From the NCBI GenBank assembly GCA_015680685.1, contig MNCI01002776.1:54999-106732 (forward strand): DNA of 51,734 nucleotides. The letters run 5' to 3'. Source of the stretch: Gnetum montanum (lineage: Eukaryota > Streptophyta > Gnetopsida > Gnetales > Gnetaceae). This document shows positions 1-12,086 of the stretch, piece after piece. Positions within the stretch are counted from its first letter, which is position 1; every line of letters starts with the position of its first letter. A program made the translations under genes and the position numbers. The notes under the pieces were generated by a model that was not told where the DNA came from, ran no database searches, and was given only the letters and a program-made list of their open reading frames with translations.

Positions 1-10
1 TGCACGACTG

Positions 11-130
11 CCACTGGGACTACCAAGCATAGGCCTAGGTACGCCACTGGGATTACCAAGCGCAGACCCCAAATACGCCACTGGGTTACCAAGCGTAGAT
101 CCCCCTAGCTACACCACTGGGCTACCAAGC
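11..130 (-). repeat. Four tandem copies of a ~35-bp U5 repeat
   Basis: The core ccactggg(a)ttaccaagc occurs at 11-28, 43-61, 78-94 and 114-130, at 32-36 bp spacing, with variable linkers. Single or double copies of the same core sit in every other OTA LTR here (about 12700, 24890, 31200, and reversed at 35830, 35865 and 49130), so the motif is a fixed part of U5 that has been amplified in this copy. Confidence 0.85.
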
Positions 131-529
131 AGTCACACTTAAATGCTCATAATCAACTCGTACTCGTTCCGCTTCTAGGAGTTTAAGGGTGAGAAACTAA
201 TCACGATGAGTAACCAATTCCTTAACTAGTCATACACACCCGTAGATGCTTGTAGCTAAGTCGTACTCACACCGCACTATGAAAGCAATAAATAACATTA
301 AATAAATAACAAATAAATGAACTAAGTGAATGCTGCAATGATGAAGTAATCTCGATCTTTATTGCCGGTCATGTGCGTGTCCAAGTACGGCACACTCGAA
401 TAAAGACACCGTACAATTACAATCACCACACTATGGGCAAACACGGGAAAAATCTAACTCTGGAGGGATCAAACTGCCAGAGCTTTGCTACTCTAAAATT
501 GGGATGTGAAACAAGGGAGAGCCGCCTCT

Positions 530-537
530 TATTTATA
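530..537 (-). promoter_or_regulatory. LTR TATA box
   Basis: Read on the minus strand this is TATAAAT within CTATAAATAAGAGGCGGC. The same block occurs at 35472-35487 and 48794-48810 in related LTRs, always just downstream of the GATATC-rich stretch. It is the likely Pol II core promoter of the retrotransposon. Confidence 0.65.
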
Positions 538-544
538 GATATGG

Positions 545-725
545 CGGCACGCTACGATATCGCGTACGCGATATCGCAGGGGAAGACGCGATATTGCGGG
601 GGATGCGATATCGCGTCGGCTGCAATATCGTGTACACGATATCACGGCCCATGCGATATCGCGACTCTAATACAACAAGGTGGTGATATCACGGCGACTG
701 ATACAACAGGGCTATGATATCACGA
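545..725. repeat. Array of GCGATATCGC-type palindromes in LTR U3
   Basis: About seven copies of CGATATCG or decayed versions lie in 180 bp, directly upstream (minus strand) of the TATA box. Bases 555-576 form a perfect 22-bp palindrome made of two CGATATCG units around a central GTAC. Later copies have TG or CA where CG is expected, as cytosine-methylation decay would give. The array recurs in the solo LTR at 35413-35457, and GATATC traces remain in LTRs of element 2. The place upstream of the promoter suggests a binding-site cluster, but that is inference. Confidence 0.8.
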
Positions 726-758
726 CTGTCAGCACTATGTGCAATTCAAGTCTCATCA

Positions 759-908
759 GGTGGAATAGGATAAAAGGTCGGCTGAAATATTAATTTCTTG
801 AAGGAGAATGAAATCAAAATTCAAATTAAGACTAGATATAAAGTTGCCTGCTTGCTTCCGTCGAAGCCTATCAGTAAGGCCTCGAACGTTCCAAGAAAGG
901 AGATTCAT
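759..908 (-). pseudogene. LINE ORF2 start (apurinic endonuclease N-terminus), truncated
   Basis: The ATG at 908 opens a frame beginning MNLLSWNVRGL and continuing to an LLQE motif about 35 residues on. These are the first two conserved blocks of L1-type endonuclease (the N in SWN and the E in LQE/QET bind metal). About 50 codons remain before the LTR edge at 758. The same blocks appear in the second LINE at 46142 (KCCSWNVRGL, IQEVK). The start codon overlaps the ORF1 stop in an ATGA arrangement, which suggests ORF2 was made by reinitiation after ORF1. Confidence 0.85.
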
Positions 909-1992
909 GGGGAAACCAGGGGTAGGTTGGATGGGAGGACAACAAAAGGTTTGGGAGTCGAAGTATCAGTTTGCTTTGTTCCTGACAGGAGGGCAAAGGA
1001 GTTGTTGGTGGGGACAAGGGCCATGGAAGTGTCTAGTGAAGAGGAGTTGGAGGGAGAAGTAGAACAAAGGGAAGCTTTGACTCGTTTCCTTCCACTGGCC
1101 ACCACGAACTCATCCTCCGAGAATGAGTTCTTGACAACATTTGAAGGGATGACCTGGGTGGAGGTGTGAGTACATGACTGTTTTTTCTGTAGCTTGGAGC
1201 GGCTAGACTGAAAGGAGGATTTAGGAGTTGTTGGGGGAGGAGATCCAAATTTAAAGGATACTGAGGATGGGCCTACTAGTGGTGTGACTAGGGAACGAGT
1301 CTTCTGAGAGGCTACAGGTTGTTTTTTCCTGGCTAGGATAGGACACGCCAAGATATGATGCTCAGCCCTGTGACAATAGCTACATGAGTTTGGAAGGTAA
1401 AAATAGTCCACTTTTTGGGTAAAGATTTTTCCACCAGCACCGAGGTTTAATGAGGTCTTCCAAAGGGCTATATCCAGTTCAATATAATAATGGCGAATCT
1501 GAGTTCCATTGATCGTCATACAATGATCTGAAATAATAGGGCCCAGGGTGCTAACAATGTCACTCTCAATATAGGAGAAAATGAGTGGAATATTGGGCAG
1601 TTCTACGTAACAAGGAATTATATTAAAAGCTGGGTCATTGACATTAAAGTCAAAACTCCAGGTGCATGCGATTAGGGTTGCATTTCTAGTTGGAAAAATT
1701 TTTTGAGAGAGAGCCTTTTCAACCTGGGAAGCATCAGATAATTCTACCAGAATGAAATGACCAGCGTAGTAACGAGCATGAGAAACCTGAATGCCATGGG
1801 GCGGAAGGAGGCTATGGACTTGAGTGTTTAAACTTGGGGACCGTGGTAAAAACCCCACAATTTGAAAAATAGAAAACGAGATGTGAAATCTTTAGAAACT
1901 GCATCAAAAATATCATCCGGTAAAAGAAAATCAAGTTGAGGTGAGGTAGATGAACTTCCCTAAGGAAATGCAGAAGCTGCTAATGAATCCAT
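905..1992 (-). pseudogene. LINE ORF1, DUF4283-like domain with CCHC zinc knuckle
   Basis: ORF1 of plant LINEs encodes an RNA-binding protein that coats the element RNA. The likely start is the ATG at 1992 (MDSLAAS...); a TAG about ten codons in and a one-base shift near 1858 break it, after which 317 codons stay open to the TGA at 905. The N-terminal half carries a DUF4283-like stretch (GHFILVELSDASQVEKAL, then CYVELPNIPL). A zinc knuckle C-SY-C-HRAE-H-HILA-C fits CX2CX4HX4C. The tail is rich in Ser, Thr and Pro with Lys patches, as is usual after the knuckle. The 317-codon open stretch stands out in this window. The second LINE has a homologous but more broken ORF1 at 45010. Confidence 0.85.
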
Positions 1993-2290
1993 CTTTGTGC
2001 CTTGCCCACGCCTAGGGCACACGCATTCCTGACACCGTTCTGCAACCTAGACTGTAGGAAAACCCTCACCACCAGTGTGCGTGTCCACCCACCGTGAGCA
2101 AGGGCCCAGACAGCATGGCAGAAAGAAATAAAACGGTCAAGAAAAACTTAGGAGGTGGAGCAGGAGGGCTCTGCAGCGCAGCGGCGCCCAACGGAAGAAA
2201 AGAGTGCCCAACGGTTATTTTCTGTTCAGCGTCTTCGATCCAATACACTGGGCGAGCGATGGCGGTGGCACCGCAGGAGGTAGAGCGTAG

Positions 2291-2849
2291 GTGATTTCAT
2301 TTATGATTATTATATCATTTTATTAGTGTTGTTTAGGAGACCATGCTATCTAATTATGAATCAGTGTTTTTTTTAGATCATGTTATAATATTATGATGGT
2401 TATCATATTATGCTTGTCCGAGTCATATGGTTAGTTAGTATGCATTAGGATGCATAAATCATTTCGTTGTTCTATTATAGGTGAATTATGGTATTTATAA
2501 TATTGGCCACTATTTTGATTAGATGTCTTATAAGAGGGTTATAGAATGTAGGTCACTCAACATTAGTTGAAGTAAAAAAAAATAAACAAGAAACTTGAAA
2601 AATGGAAATCATAAATTAAGTAATCATAGTGGAAACTAGAGACTAGAAATTTTTATTACGTCTAGGAAATCACAAAGATTTTTTGGATGGGTACAAAGCC
2701 TAAACATATTTTTGAAGAAAGTTGAAAATAGCATTATTGTAACACCACAAGAAAAGAGTCAATTTGAAAGAAAATAATCAGTAGATTAAAATTAATAGTA
2801 TAATTCATTCAAATGTAGCCAAAGATGGAATTTTTATTTTTATTTTACC
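2291..2849. other. AT-rich sequence, nothing recognised
   Basis: Host or very old repeat DNA next to the 5' end of the LINE. No open frame of note, no LTR ends and no RNA gene seen on either strand. Confidence 0.5.
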
Positions 2850-2978
2850 TTTTATGCTTTGTTTGATCAATTTTCAAATACGCTCTTCTCTTGCTAAATT
2901 GATCAAAAGACTTATCTCAATAAGGATATGATGAAAGTTTATTCTTGCTCTAGAAATTTGATTCTTTAAATTTAGTTT
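2850..2978 (-). repeat. Dispersed coding-like repeat, copy 1 (pair of 42905-43040)
   Basis: This ~130-bp stretch matches 42905-43040 in the same orientation at roughly three bases in four. Read on the minus strand both give a related peptide: NQISRARI..HHILIE, then INLAREERI here, and NQIAKARMSSHHLLTKKS, then INLPREEHICRLCKQ in the other copy. The pattern (SSH-L-E-RW, then R-eR-C-xx-C) resembles the Cys-rich C-terminal tail of some non-LTR retrotransposon polyproteins. That assignment is tentative; the pairing of the two copies is seen directly. Confidence 0.5.
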
Positions 2979-5779
2979 ATATAATTAAAAAATCTAGCAT
3001 TTTTCCATCCTTTCCTTCCCAATCATTCCCATGTAACCCAGTTTTCTACTACTCTTCTTCTTCTCCATTCATCCTCACTTCTTAGCATATTTTAAAGATT
3101 TCTAGGATGTGAAGAACTTGGTTTGGGGTTGGCTCTGATTTGGGAGTTTTGGTTCAAGTTCTAGTAGATCTACAACTTCGTTGGGAGCATTTTGGTACTT
3201 TGCTTTCCAATATTCAAGGTTCGACAAGTTTCAAATTTTAGGTGGATATTGTTACCTATCTCCTATACTTACTATCTTGAGTTCATGTGCATACTCATGG
3301 GTGTTATTTGGTAGGATATGTAGGTTTAGCTGTATGTATTGGTTAATGTAAATAATACCATATTTAGTGGTTAAATTTGTTTTGGTAAATAGATACAGTT
3401 GGATTATTATGATGAACAAGTATGTTGAATGTATTTTATGAACCTCCAACAACTACAGAGACCCATTGCAATATTCCAAGGGCACTTTGGATGTGTTGTA
3501 TGATCATGAATGGGGTTACTTTGCATACACAAGTTCATTTTTTATCGTGGTATTTTTTTATCTAGTTGTTTTGCGTAGGGTAAAAGCTATTTGAGAGGTA
3601 GTGGTTGACTTACGGCCAATCCACATTAGGGTTTTGCATAGGACATCATTCATGGTGGAGTGTGGCTAATATTTTTGAAAATTTCATGGTTCTAGATGGT
3701 TGTGACCAAGTTGTGATGGGCATAGCTATGCTATACCAGCCATAATGGGATCATGGGATGGTTGTGATGGATTTTCTAGTTCTGTAAACTTTAGCATAAG
3801 CCATATATAGTCAAGAGGTCCTTGTAACTCAATCATAGTAGAGACTTTGTTACGGACATAAGGCAAGCACAAGTCATGACAAGGTCATGATGAAAAAAAA
3901 ACAAGAGATGTAAGATCAATGCAAGTTTTTCTAGGATTACATTCAATGTTGGAAACATGATGACTATTTGTGTTGGTTGTAAATTAATAAGTCAATGGTT
4001 ATGACCTTAGACTAATAGCATGGAGTCTTGTATGTGAGCATACTTCAATGGTTATAATATTTGTGGCATGCTATGTAAATGAATATAAGCTTTTATTAAT
4101 GTTTTATACTCTATATTGTTCAGTTTATGCATTCTTATGGAATTATGTTCAAGTTAGTAGGATATTATGATCAGAGGTAAGAGGCACATGTAGCACTAGT
4201 TGTTTGTGGCCATCACCATGGATTGATGTAACACATATATCATATGGAATGTATATGCTTTGTACATATCATTTAGAACTTTGTGATAAGTGAAGTTGAC
4301 ATAAGGATGTAGACCAGTTGGTGATGAGACATCCTAAAGGAGTTAGATTTACTTCATATTGCTTCATTGAAGAAAACCCTCATAGAGGAAATACTATAAA
4401 ATGCAAGTAGTTGGTAGGATATTGAAATAGTTTATTAAAATAATTATCCAGCAACCCTCCAAGGCATGGTTAATAAAGACATTAGTTGTTTGGCCAAATA
4501 CTTCTCCATTACGATGAGTAATGATTTACATATGGTTTGATGATTCTAAACTACATCATAATAGGATATTATTTCAAAGTTAGAGCCTTTGGGACAATGT
4601 TGAATAATAATAATAATGTCTTTAATCTAGCACAAAATATGTCCTTAAGTAGAGAAGATAAAGAGACATATGCTAGAGCTTTTAAAAAATATAAATAAGA
4701 GCTAAAAGCAGTCCTTCTATTAGCAAAAAGTTCATCAAAAGAATTAAAAGGGTTAGAGCAAACATGAGTCATTGTGAGTTCTAGCACTAACACTAAGATA
4801 GCAAATAAAGATCAATGGTTAATAGTGAAGGTAGCTAAGTTTAAAATAGAGAAATTCACATGGGAAACTAGGAACTCTATATAGAAAAAAATTCACATGG
4901 AAAATTGTTGACTTAACAATGCAGAAAACAAATTTGGAAAAGGCATTTAATGAGGAGAAGGAATCCTTAAATGCCATGATGAAGAAGTTGTAGATTCAAC
5001 AATAACATAAAATTTGTAGATGACTCTAAAAGAATATTATCTTTATTTGCTAAGCAAGGTCTTGAGTTGAGAGCAATGCCTATTATAGCTCCACCATTGC
5101 TTTTGGATGCTTATAATGAAGTTAAAGAAAAATTCCTCAAGAAGCCTGGTGTAAACACAAATTCTAACGGATCACCACCACCACCATGTCAATCACAAGC
5201 TACAAAGTCTATGACAAAGAATGTAGTTTTTGAATTAAAAGGAGAGTCTTCAACAATAATTTTTAATAATTTAATGGATGTAGATATAGACACATTTGCT
5301 AAATGATGCCTTTTATTTTTAATATTCTTGTTTGTTAAATTGTTTTTTATTACCTCTATGATAGATGATGAAGTTATGATTTTATTTGTTTTCCACAAGC
5401 TAATTTTCTTTTCTATTAGTTTACATTATATTTTGAAGGAGTTTACACCCTAATATCTCTAGCTATTCTTTCTTATATTTCAAAAGAACTTAAACCCCAA
5501 AAAATTTATAATATATTTCTAGAAAAAGAAATTACTCACTATCATTTTACATTTTATAATTATTACTTTACTAATCAAGGATTGTATTTATTTAATCAAA
5601 TGATGCTCATTTAAAATTATTTTTTAAGACATTTTGATGGAACTCTTACTCCATAGTTTTTAATTTATATTGTGTAGTGAAGAAAGTTAAAAGGTAATAA
5701 CTTGTTTATCTATCAATTTCTTTAAAAGTCATGGATTGATAGTTAGATAGTAAAGCATGTTAAGATTTCAAATGTTAAG
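2979..5779. other. AT-rich region without a recognised gene
   Basis: Frames are short on both strands. A run at about 4570-5306 (plus) has long near-open stretches rich in Lys, Glu and Asn, including a coiled-coil-like segment near 4925-4990 (NLEKAFNEEKESLNAMMKKL) and a 79-codon frame at 5067-5306 with a Ser/Pro-rich middle. It could be a broken gag-like or host coding relic, since a possible LTR start follows at 5793. I recognise no family. Confidence 0.35.
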
Positions 5780-5783
5780 CTTC

Positions 5784-6140
5784 AGGGGTGGTGTTAAGAA
5801 TGTGATGCATTTTATCAAGCTCAATATTTAGAATAAGGTTTATAACTAATAACATCTTCAAACTAAGTTTACATTGTCACGATGATGTTCAATATCTTAA
5901 CATTTAACAATTAGTTTCATTATCAAATCATTTTGTTAATTATTATTAACCATTCATTGTGTTCATTTTATTCATCAACATGATGGTTTCCTCACAACTA
6001 TATATACTTCTTTTCATTTCCATATTCAACATATACACATTCATTCTAAGATTAACTAGTCATTCAAATACAAATCTCAATTTATGTTTAACAATTCTAG
6101 TGGACTTTTACTACTAAAAACACTAAGACAATGATAAACC
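5784..6140 (+). mobile_element. Possible 3' LTR start of a Copia-like element
   Basis: A purine-rich tract (caggggtgg) at about 5784-5792 is followed directly by TGTTAAGAATGTGATGC, the usual layout of polypurine tract plus the TGTT start of many plant Copia LTRs. A TATA-like ctatatatac follows near 6000. I find no matching upstream LTR, no Copia pol and no clear LTR end, so the right border is a guess. It could also be chance. Confidence 0.3.
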
Positions 6141-9106
6141 TAATTTGACAATGTGATTAAATTATCAACAAGAACACCACTAGTCTAAGTAAATACATAA
6201 TCTAGGGCACCTTACTTATGGGCTAGGCGATCTCAAAAATAGTAGCAACGAAAGAGTTAAATGATTAGTATAACAATCATTTAAAAACTAAATCAAAAAT
6301 ATTAAATTATTTGTATTAGATTAAAATGTTAGATAGAGGAAGAAAAAATAGCTTAAGAAAATAATAATATAAAATAATAAAATTAAAATAAACTAAGAAG
6401 AGAAGAAACTTGGATAAGAAATTTAGTGAAATCAAAAGTTGTAATAATGGTGGCTTGTAGTCAACAATAGCACCAAGTAATAACAACATCAACTAGTAAA
6501 GGCAACTTCCAAGAAACAAGAGTAGAAACAAATAGTAACAGCAACAACATCATCATCATCAAATGGTAAAAGAAACTTCTAATTAGCAAGAGCAGAAGCA
6601 AATCATAAGATCAACTACTACTACAACAACAACTTGCAAGCAACAATGTACAAGTATTAAGTAGTAACAACGATAACAACAACTTATAGGTATTTATCAT
6701 TAGATAAAAAATAACTACAAAGGAAACTAAAAAATGGATCAAGTTCCTTGTCAAAAGCTAAATGCTAGTATGAGCCAGGATAAGCTTAGAAAAACAACAA
6801 ATAATTCTAGTTTGTAACACATTAGTGTAGTTGAAAAAATTAACTCTAGTAATGCTTTCTTATGTAAACAACAAATACAATAATTATTTTAAGATGAACT
6901 TTTCATTAGGATACTTTCAAAAAGAACATTAATGTTCTCTTTGTCATTTTCATAATGCAAGAGTTAATAACTCTTTGTTTAAATTTGTAATTTATTGTGA
7001 AACTAACCTCAAAGTTTAGCGTAATGTAGAGCTTTACATCTTTGGACTACAAAGACATGCTTAAGGATTTCATATACTCCTTAGTAGACCATTAGTTACT
7101 CAAATAAAGTGAGTGCAACACTAGAAGTATTTGGGATATCATGCACATTTCCTTATTACTTCATGATTATTGTTTAAGTGATGAAGATGGGATCCTAGCT
7201 CATAAAGTTTCATGTTTTACTTATACTTCAAGTATAAAGGATGATTAGTGATTTATTATGATTACTTACAAAAATCAAAAAAAATATTTTTAAGTTCTAT
7301 AAAAAGAAAAAAATCTTCTTCTTCATAAGTTAAATTTTCCACTTCAAATTAGTTTGATTCTTTGGATATTTTACTTACAATGCATTATCAAGGAATATTA
7401 ATCCTCCCATATCTTAATTTTTTATGTTATTTCAAATTTTAGTGTAAATTTTCACGAAGATATTACTTTTATTATTATTTATGTTTTCAAATAGGAACCC
7501 TTCTATATGTCATGTGAAATTATAGCTATTTTAAAATATTTTCTCATCTTGTATATTTTTCATTCTTTTTAAATAAAATTTCGTTATATTTTTGGATACA
7601 ACATTCATCCCCATGTAAAAACCCAAGTTATAAAAATGATTATAATAGTAATGCTATAACTAAAAAGTATTTTATGAAAAACTAAATGGAAATCTATTGT
7701 ATTGAGAAGTTATGAAAATTTTAATATAACTTAGGGCTTGTATCTAGAAATGTTCAGTCTAAAGATCCATGAATCCTAGTAGATTAAACCTATGAAAGTG
7801 GAATTTGAAAAGATTTAAAAATATTTAATAGAAATAAGTGTATTTGGTAGGTTCAACAATATTTCATGTTTTATCCTCATAAAACCAGACAAAACCAAGT
7901 AATTCTTTTAATCTAAGAATTCGTAGATTTAGCCAAGAGAAATTGATGAAACCAAACACACTCTAAACACATTAATATGAGAGACATTCTATAAAGTTCA
8001 ACAAAGCATCTTTTAAGCTTTAAAATCTATATATTTTTATATTAAAAATGTGATAAAGATATGTAATATTCATATATAAGTTACAAGAAACTTCACCAAT
8101 ATTGGTGTTCATGCAAAACTATTTTTACAAAATCCTTTGAATCAGATGTTAAGTATCTAATTTGTAGCTGTAAACTATCTTTGGAATGATATAATCTTCA
8201 ATATATCTATGATTATAAAATGAAGGGCCATGAACTTCTAATCAAATATGGACTTATCTTACCAACAAGCATAAAATCAATAGGGAAATGATTGAGTGAT
8301 GTTGAAATTAATGTTTAAAAAGATAAGGCAATACAAGTGATGCAAAGTAAATTCTAAGTAATGGAAATGAGGAAAAAAGCATAAAACTAGTAAGAAAATG
8401 GAAAACTCAATGTGTAGAAAAGGGTTTAAGTTTCCTTCCTAGTGAATGAAAATGCTTAATTAAGTAAATGGACAGAGTTTTCCTTCTAGGAAGGGCCAAA
8501 TGCTACAGTGTTAGGAGAATATAAACTGTCAAGTAAAATTGACAATAGAAACTCAGTTCATGAGAAAATTAAGGATTTTTAGCTAAAATTTCACCTCTTG
8601 TAAGTGTGGATATAGATGGAGAATCTTCCAACACTATTCAAAATTGTTTTGGGGTCAAAATAGGGCTTTTTCCATGAATAATTCTACATGAAAAATTAGT
8701 GCTATGGATGCTAACACTACTGTAGGTGATGCAACATGATGTGAGATGATGCTAATGCTAATGTTAGCATGCTTGCATGTGCTACTAGTGACTGAGGACT
8801 AAGCTTGTACACTATAGATTATGCTGAGGTGGTTGTTGAGCATGCAAATGACACAATGAATGTAGGTACTTGCACTTCAAATTTCTTAAAACTTGAAAGG
8901 TGCTCTCAAATCTTTGGAAATTAGCCTTAAATTACTATTTTGGATTAGTATTTATAGGTTTGGGGTTTCAAAATTTCATCCTGAAGTCAAGTGTAGTTAT
9001 ATAAAGTTCATTTTTGGAAGCCCAAACTTAAGTACAAAGGTGACATTGATGACATAGGATGTTAATGCGCTAATGCTACTATTGGTATCACTTGTGTTAG
9101 CATATG

Positions 9107-9128
9107 CACACACACACACACACACACA
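9107..9128. repeat. (CA)11 microsatellite
   Basis: Eleven perfect CA units, the only clean dinucleotide repeat of this length noticed in the window. Confidence 0.95.
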
Positions 9129-9458
9129 TTCTTCCAAACTAATATTCTAGAATTCCAAGAATCACTGTCATCACCTGAACTAATGTTAAATATGTTGTGA
9201 CAATGTTGAACAAACACTAATGGTCTATTAGGGCCAAACCTATAGTTGAGAGATTAGTTTGTGATATATGTTGCAAATTTGACCAAGGCAACATACATCA
9301 TGTTTCATATCTTCCAAAGCTTATTGAAATTGCCAAAGTTAATGTTTATTGTCTTAGGACTTTTGTAAACTTGCTACCAAAGTTTTTAAGAAGTCAATAT
9401 TATGGAAAAAACGCAAACTTTTGAAGCATGTTAAAGAATTATCCATAGTAAGTAACAA

Positions 9459-9478
9459 TGACACTAGCATTAGTGTCA
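9459..9478. repeat. Short inverted repeat
   Basis: TGACACTA and its exact complement TAGTGTCA flank four bases. It lies at the point where readable rbcL sequence fades out. Words related to GCTAATGC/GTTAGC also cluster at 8705-8775 and 9058-9078, so it may belong to a small dispersed repeat. Confidence 0.5.
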
Positions 9479-9489
9479 CCTAGCCAAAC

Positions 9490-10516
<1,027 letters not shown>

Positions 10517-10540
10517 AAGTATTGAGGATAGAGAACTTAA

Positions 10541-11560
10541 AAAAGGAGGGGAGGGAGGGTGTTTGAATAAGTTTCCTAATTTGAACAACCAAGATAATCA
10601 AAACTACGTACAAATTTATGTGGTTCCCCAACTTGGGTACTTCAACACTCAAAGGGTAGAATTCTTACACACCTCTAGACAATGTTCCTTTAAAAATGTA
10701 ATTTAACGAGCACCATAACCTTTATAAAATTTGAGCTCTACATAGAGTATTTTCTTGTAGGAAACACACTCAACCCTGCAAGGTCCCATAAAGCTCAAAA
10801 TATGGTTTCAAGAATCCCACAAACTTTACAATTACTTGAGCTCTACACAAAGTGTTTTCTCTCTGGAAACAAACTCAATCTTGTAAGATCTCAATGAGCT
10901 CAACAAAGAGAAGCACATCAATCCCACAGGGCTTACAAAGAGAGAAAAAGAATCAAGGAAAGAATGTAACTAAGCTTTACAAGCTCCTTGCTTTGAAGCT
11001 CTTATAATATAATAAAAATTCATAAAAGATAGATAATTGAAGAACAAAAAAATTCACTTGATGTGAGTAATGATGAAATATTCGTATCAATAGTACTTGT
11101 TCTTTTCACAAAGATTCCAATATATTTTATAGCCTTTTTCTTTTCAAATAACCTTTAGAATTTGTGCAATGGCTAGGAAATGGCTACTTGGGTTGTCCCA
11201 TTTAAGCTTAGGACGTCTCACTAAAAAATAGCCACTTGTAGGTGGGACGTTCCACTAAAAATTAGGGAATCTCTTTTGGGACATCCCAGCTAGGACATCT
11301 TAGTGGCAATTGCAATGTCTGTTATTTTTGTGGAATGTCTAGTCGGAGACTGAGATTTCACTTATGGGATGTTTGCTGATATTTTGGGACATCTAGGTAG
11401 GTAACGAGACATATTCTTTTGGCTTCTAGGCTTCATGCATCCTTAACATATTGTAGCCTTGATTGAGTCTTTGATGATGTAGCTCTCATCTTAATCTTCT
11501 CAACTTACCCTTATCCCAATCTTGCCTTTAACTAGATCAGAATACTTTTGTCATCTTGTT
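10541..11560 (+). mobile_element. Possible LTR-like insertion in the rbcL-atpB spacer
   Basis: A G-rich purine tract (aaaaaaggaggggaggg) at about 10537-10560 is followed by TGTTTGAATAAG, as at a polypurine tract/LTR junction. The next kilobase has no plastid similarity I can recognise and contains a tandem repeat and several GGGACATCCC-like words (11200-11400). No internal region lies to its left, because rbcL codon 1 is only 25 bp away, so a one-sided fragment or an unrelated insert is also possible. The right border is not resolved. Confidence 0.3.
10731..10945 (+). repeat. Two-copy tandem repeat, ~108-bp unit
   Basis: Unit 1 (about 10731-10839) and unit 2 (about 10840-10945) both run 'gagctctaca..(a)gtnttttct.t..ggaaac.aactcaa.c.t.g.aag.tc..a..agctcaa', then 'atcccaca', then a run ending in 'ttaca'. 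They differ at roughly one base in four. Confidence 0.65.
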
Positions 11561-12086
11561 CTTGTCTTTCAAAGACTACAAGATTCCAACAAATACATTT
11601 TTCACATTCTCCATTTTCTAAGGTTTTGACATATCGAAAGATTAACAAGTTCCTCACTAAAACTAATCAAATCTATTTTCTTATAGATACAAGGTCTCCT
11701 CGATATAGGTCCTTTAGAAGAAATAGAAATATAAAAAAAATAACATGGTTAGGAGACAAGTAGATTTGCTAGATACACTTTCATTTTAAGTTTTTTATAT
11801 ATATATAATTCAACCTAATTGTAAATTCAAAGTTAAATCTACATTATTTTTTGAGTGTTTTTTTTTTTTTTTTTTTGCTAAAAAGAGTTTTCAAAAATAG
11901 GAGTAGATAATTTGAATGAAAAAAAAATTGATTTTAGACCTATTAAAAACAATAGAATAAGACTACCCACAACTAGTTTGATTTTTGATTGATTTCTTCA
12001 TGTAACTATATATGTGCTATTTGGTTTTTCAAACCAAAAATAGTCTATATACATAGATATATACTATTTTATTCTTGGTGGATTTC
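11561..12086. other. AT-rich stretch upstream of atpB relic
   Basis: In plastid DNA the rbcL-atpB spacer would be here. The sequence is strongly AT-rich with long A and T runs (for instance T at 11857-11875). I could not match a specific promoter or the 5' leader of atpB. Confidence 0.4.

Larger units (their letters stand above)
1..758 (-). mobile_element. Partial LTR of an OTA-type Ty3 retrotransposon (left window edge)
   Basis: This is the U3-R-part-U5 of an LTR read on the minus strand and cut by the window edge. It shares with the solo LTR at 35387-36429 and the LTR at 48716-49516 the TATA block (CTATAAATAAGAGGC), the following R region and the 'actggg-ttaccaagc' U5 repeats. The outer edge is TCATCA at 753-758, matching the TGATGA...TCATCA ends of the other LTRs in the window. 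The next bases (759-763, ggtgg) would be the target-site duplication, but the partner lies outside. It is inserted in ORF2 of the LINE at 759-2290, in the same orientation as the LINE. CpG content is high compared with elements 1 and 2, which suggests a younger insertion. Whether it is a solo LTR or the end of a full element cannot be told here. Confidence 0.82.
759..2290 (-). mobile_element. 5' part of a LINE (L1-type non-LTR retrotransposon)
   Basis: The element reads on the minus strand. A GC-rich 5' leader at about 2290-1993 differs sharply in base composition from the AT-rich DNA beyond 2290, which marks the probable 5' end. ORF1 follows from 1992 to 905 and ORF2 starts at 908. ORF2 is cut after about 50 codons by the LTR at 1-758, so the rest of ORF2 and the 3' tail are displaced out of the window. 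ORF1 has only one stop and one frameshift near its start, so this copy is far less decayed than most of the window. Confidence 0.85.
6141..9489. other. AT-rich region, no gene recognised
   Basis: No frame of useful length. From about 6470 to 6700 the plus strand is a degenerate AAC/CAA-rich low-complexity run. I looked on the minus strand for accD, psaI, ycf4 and petA, which lie beyond rbcL in plastid DNA, and could not recognise them; the left limit of the plastid insertion is therefore set at the last readable rbcL codons near 9490. Confidence 0.45.

Noticed and set aside
373-717. 114-codon open frame on the plus strand
   Set aside because: It lies antisense across the U3-R part of an LTR and is open mainly because of the palindromic GATATCGC repeats. 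No protein family is recognisable.
545-725. Possible CRISPR-like or satellite array
   Set aside because: Units are short palindromes with irregular spacing inside an LTR of a plant genome; there are no regular spacers.
798-1169. 123- and 84-codon plus-strand frames
   Set aside because: They are antisense to LINE ORF1 and ORF2, whose zinc knuckle and endonuclease motifs are on the minus strand.
2066-2294. Overlapping 60- and 66-codon frames
   Set aside because: They sit in the GC-rich 5' leader of the LINE, where stop codons are rare by base composition; no motif is seen.
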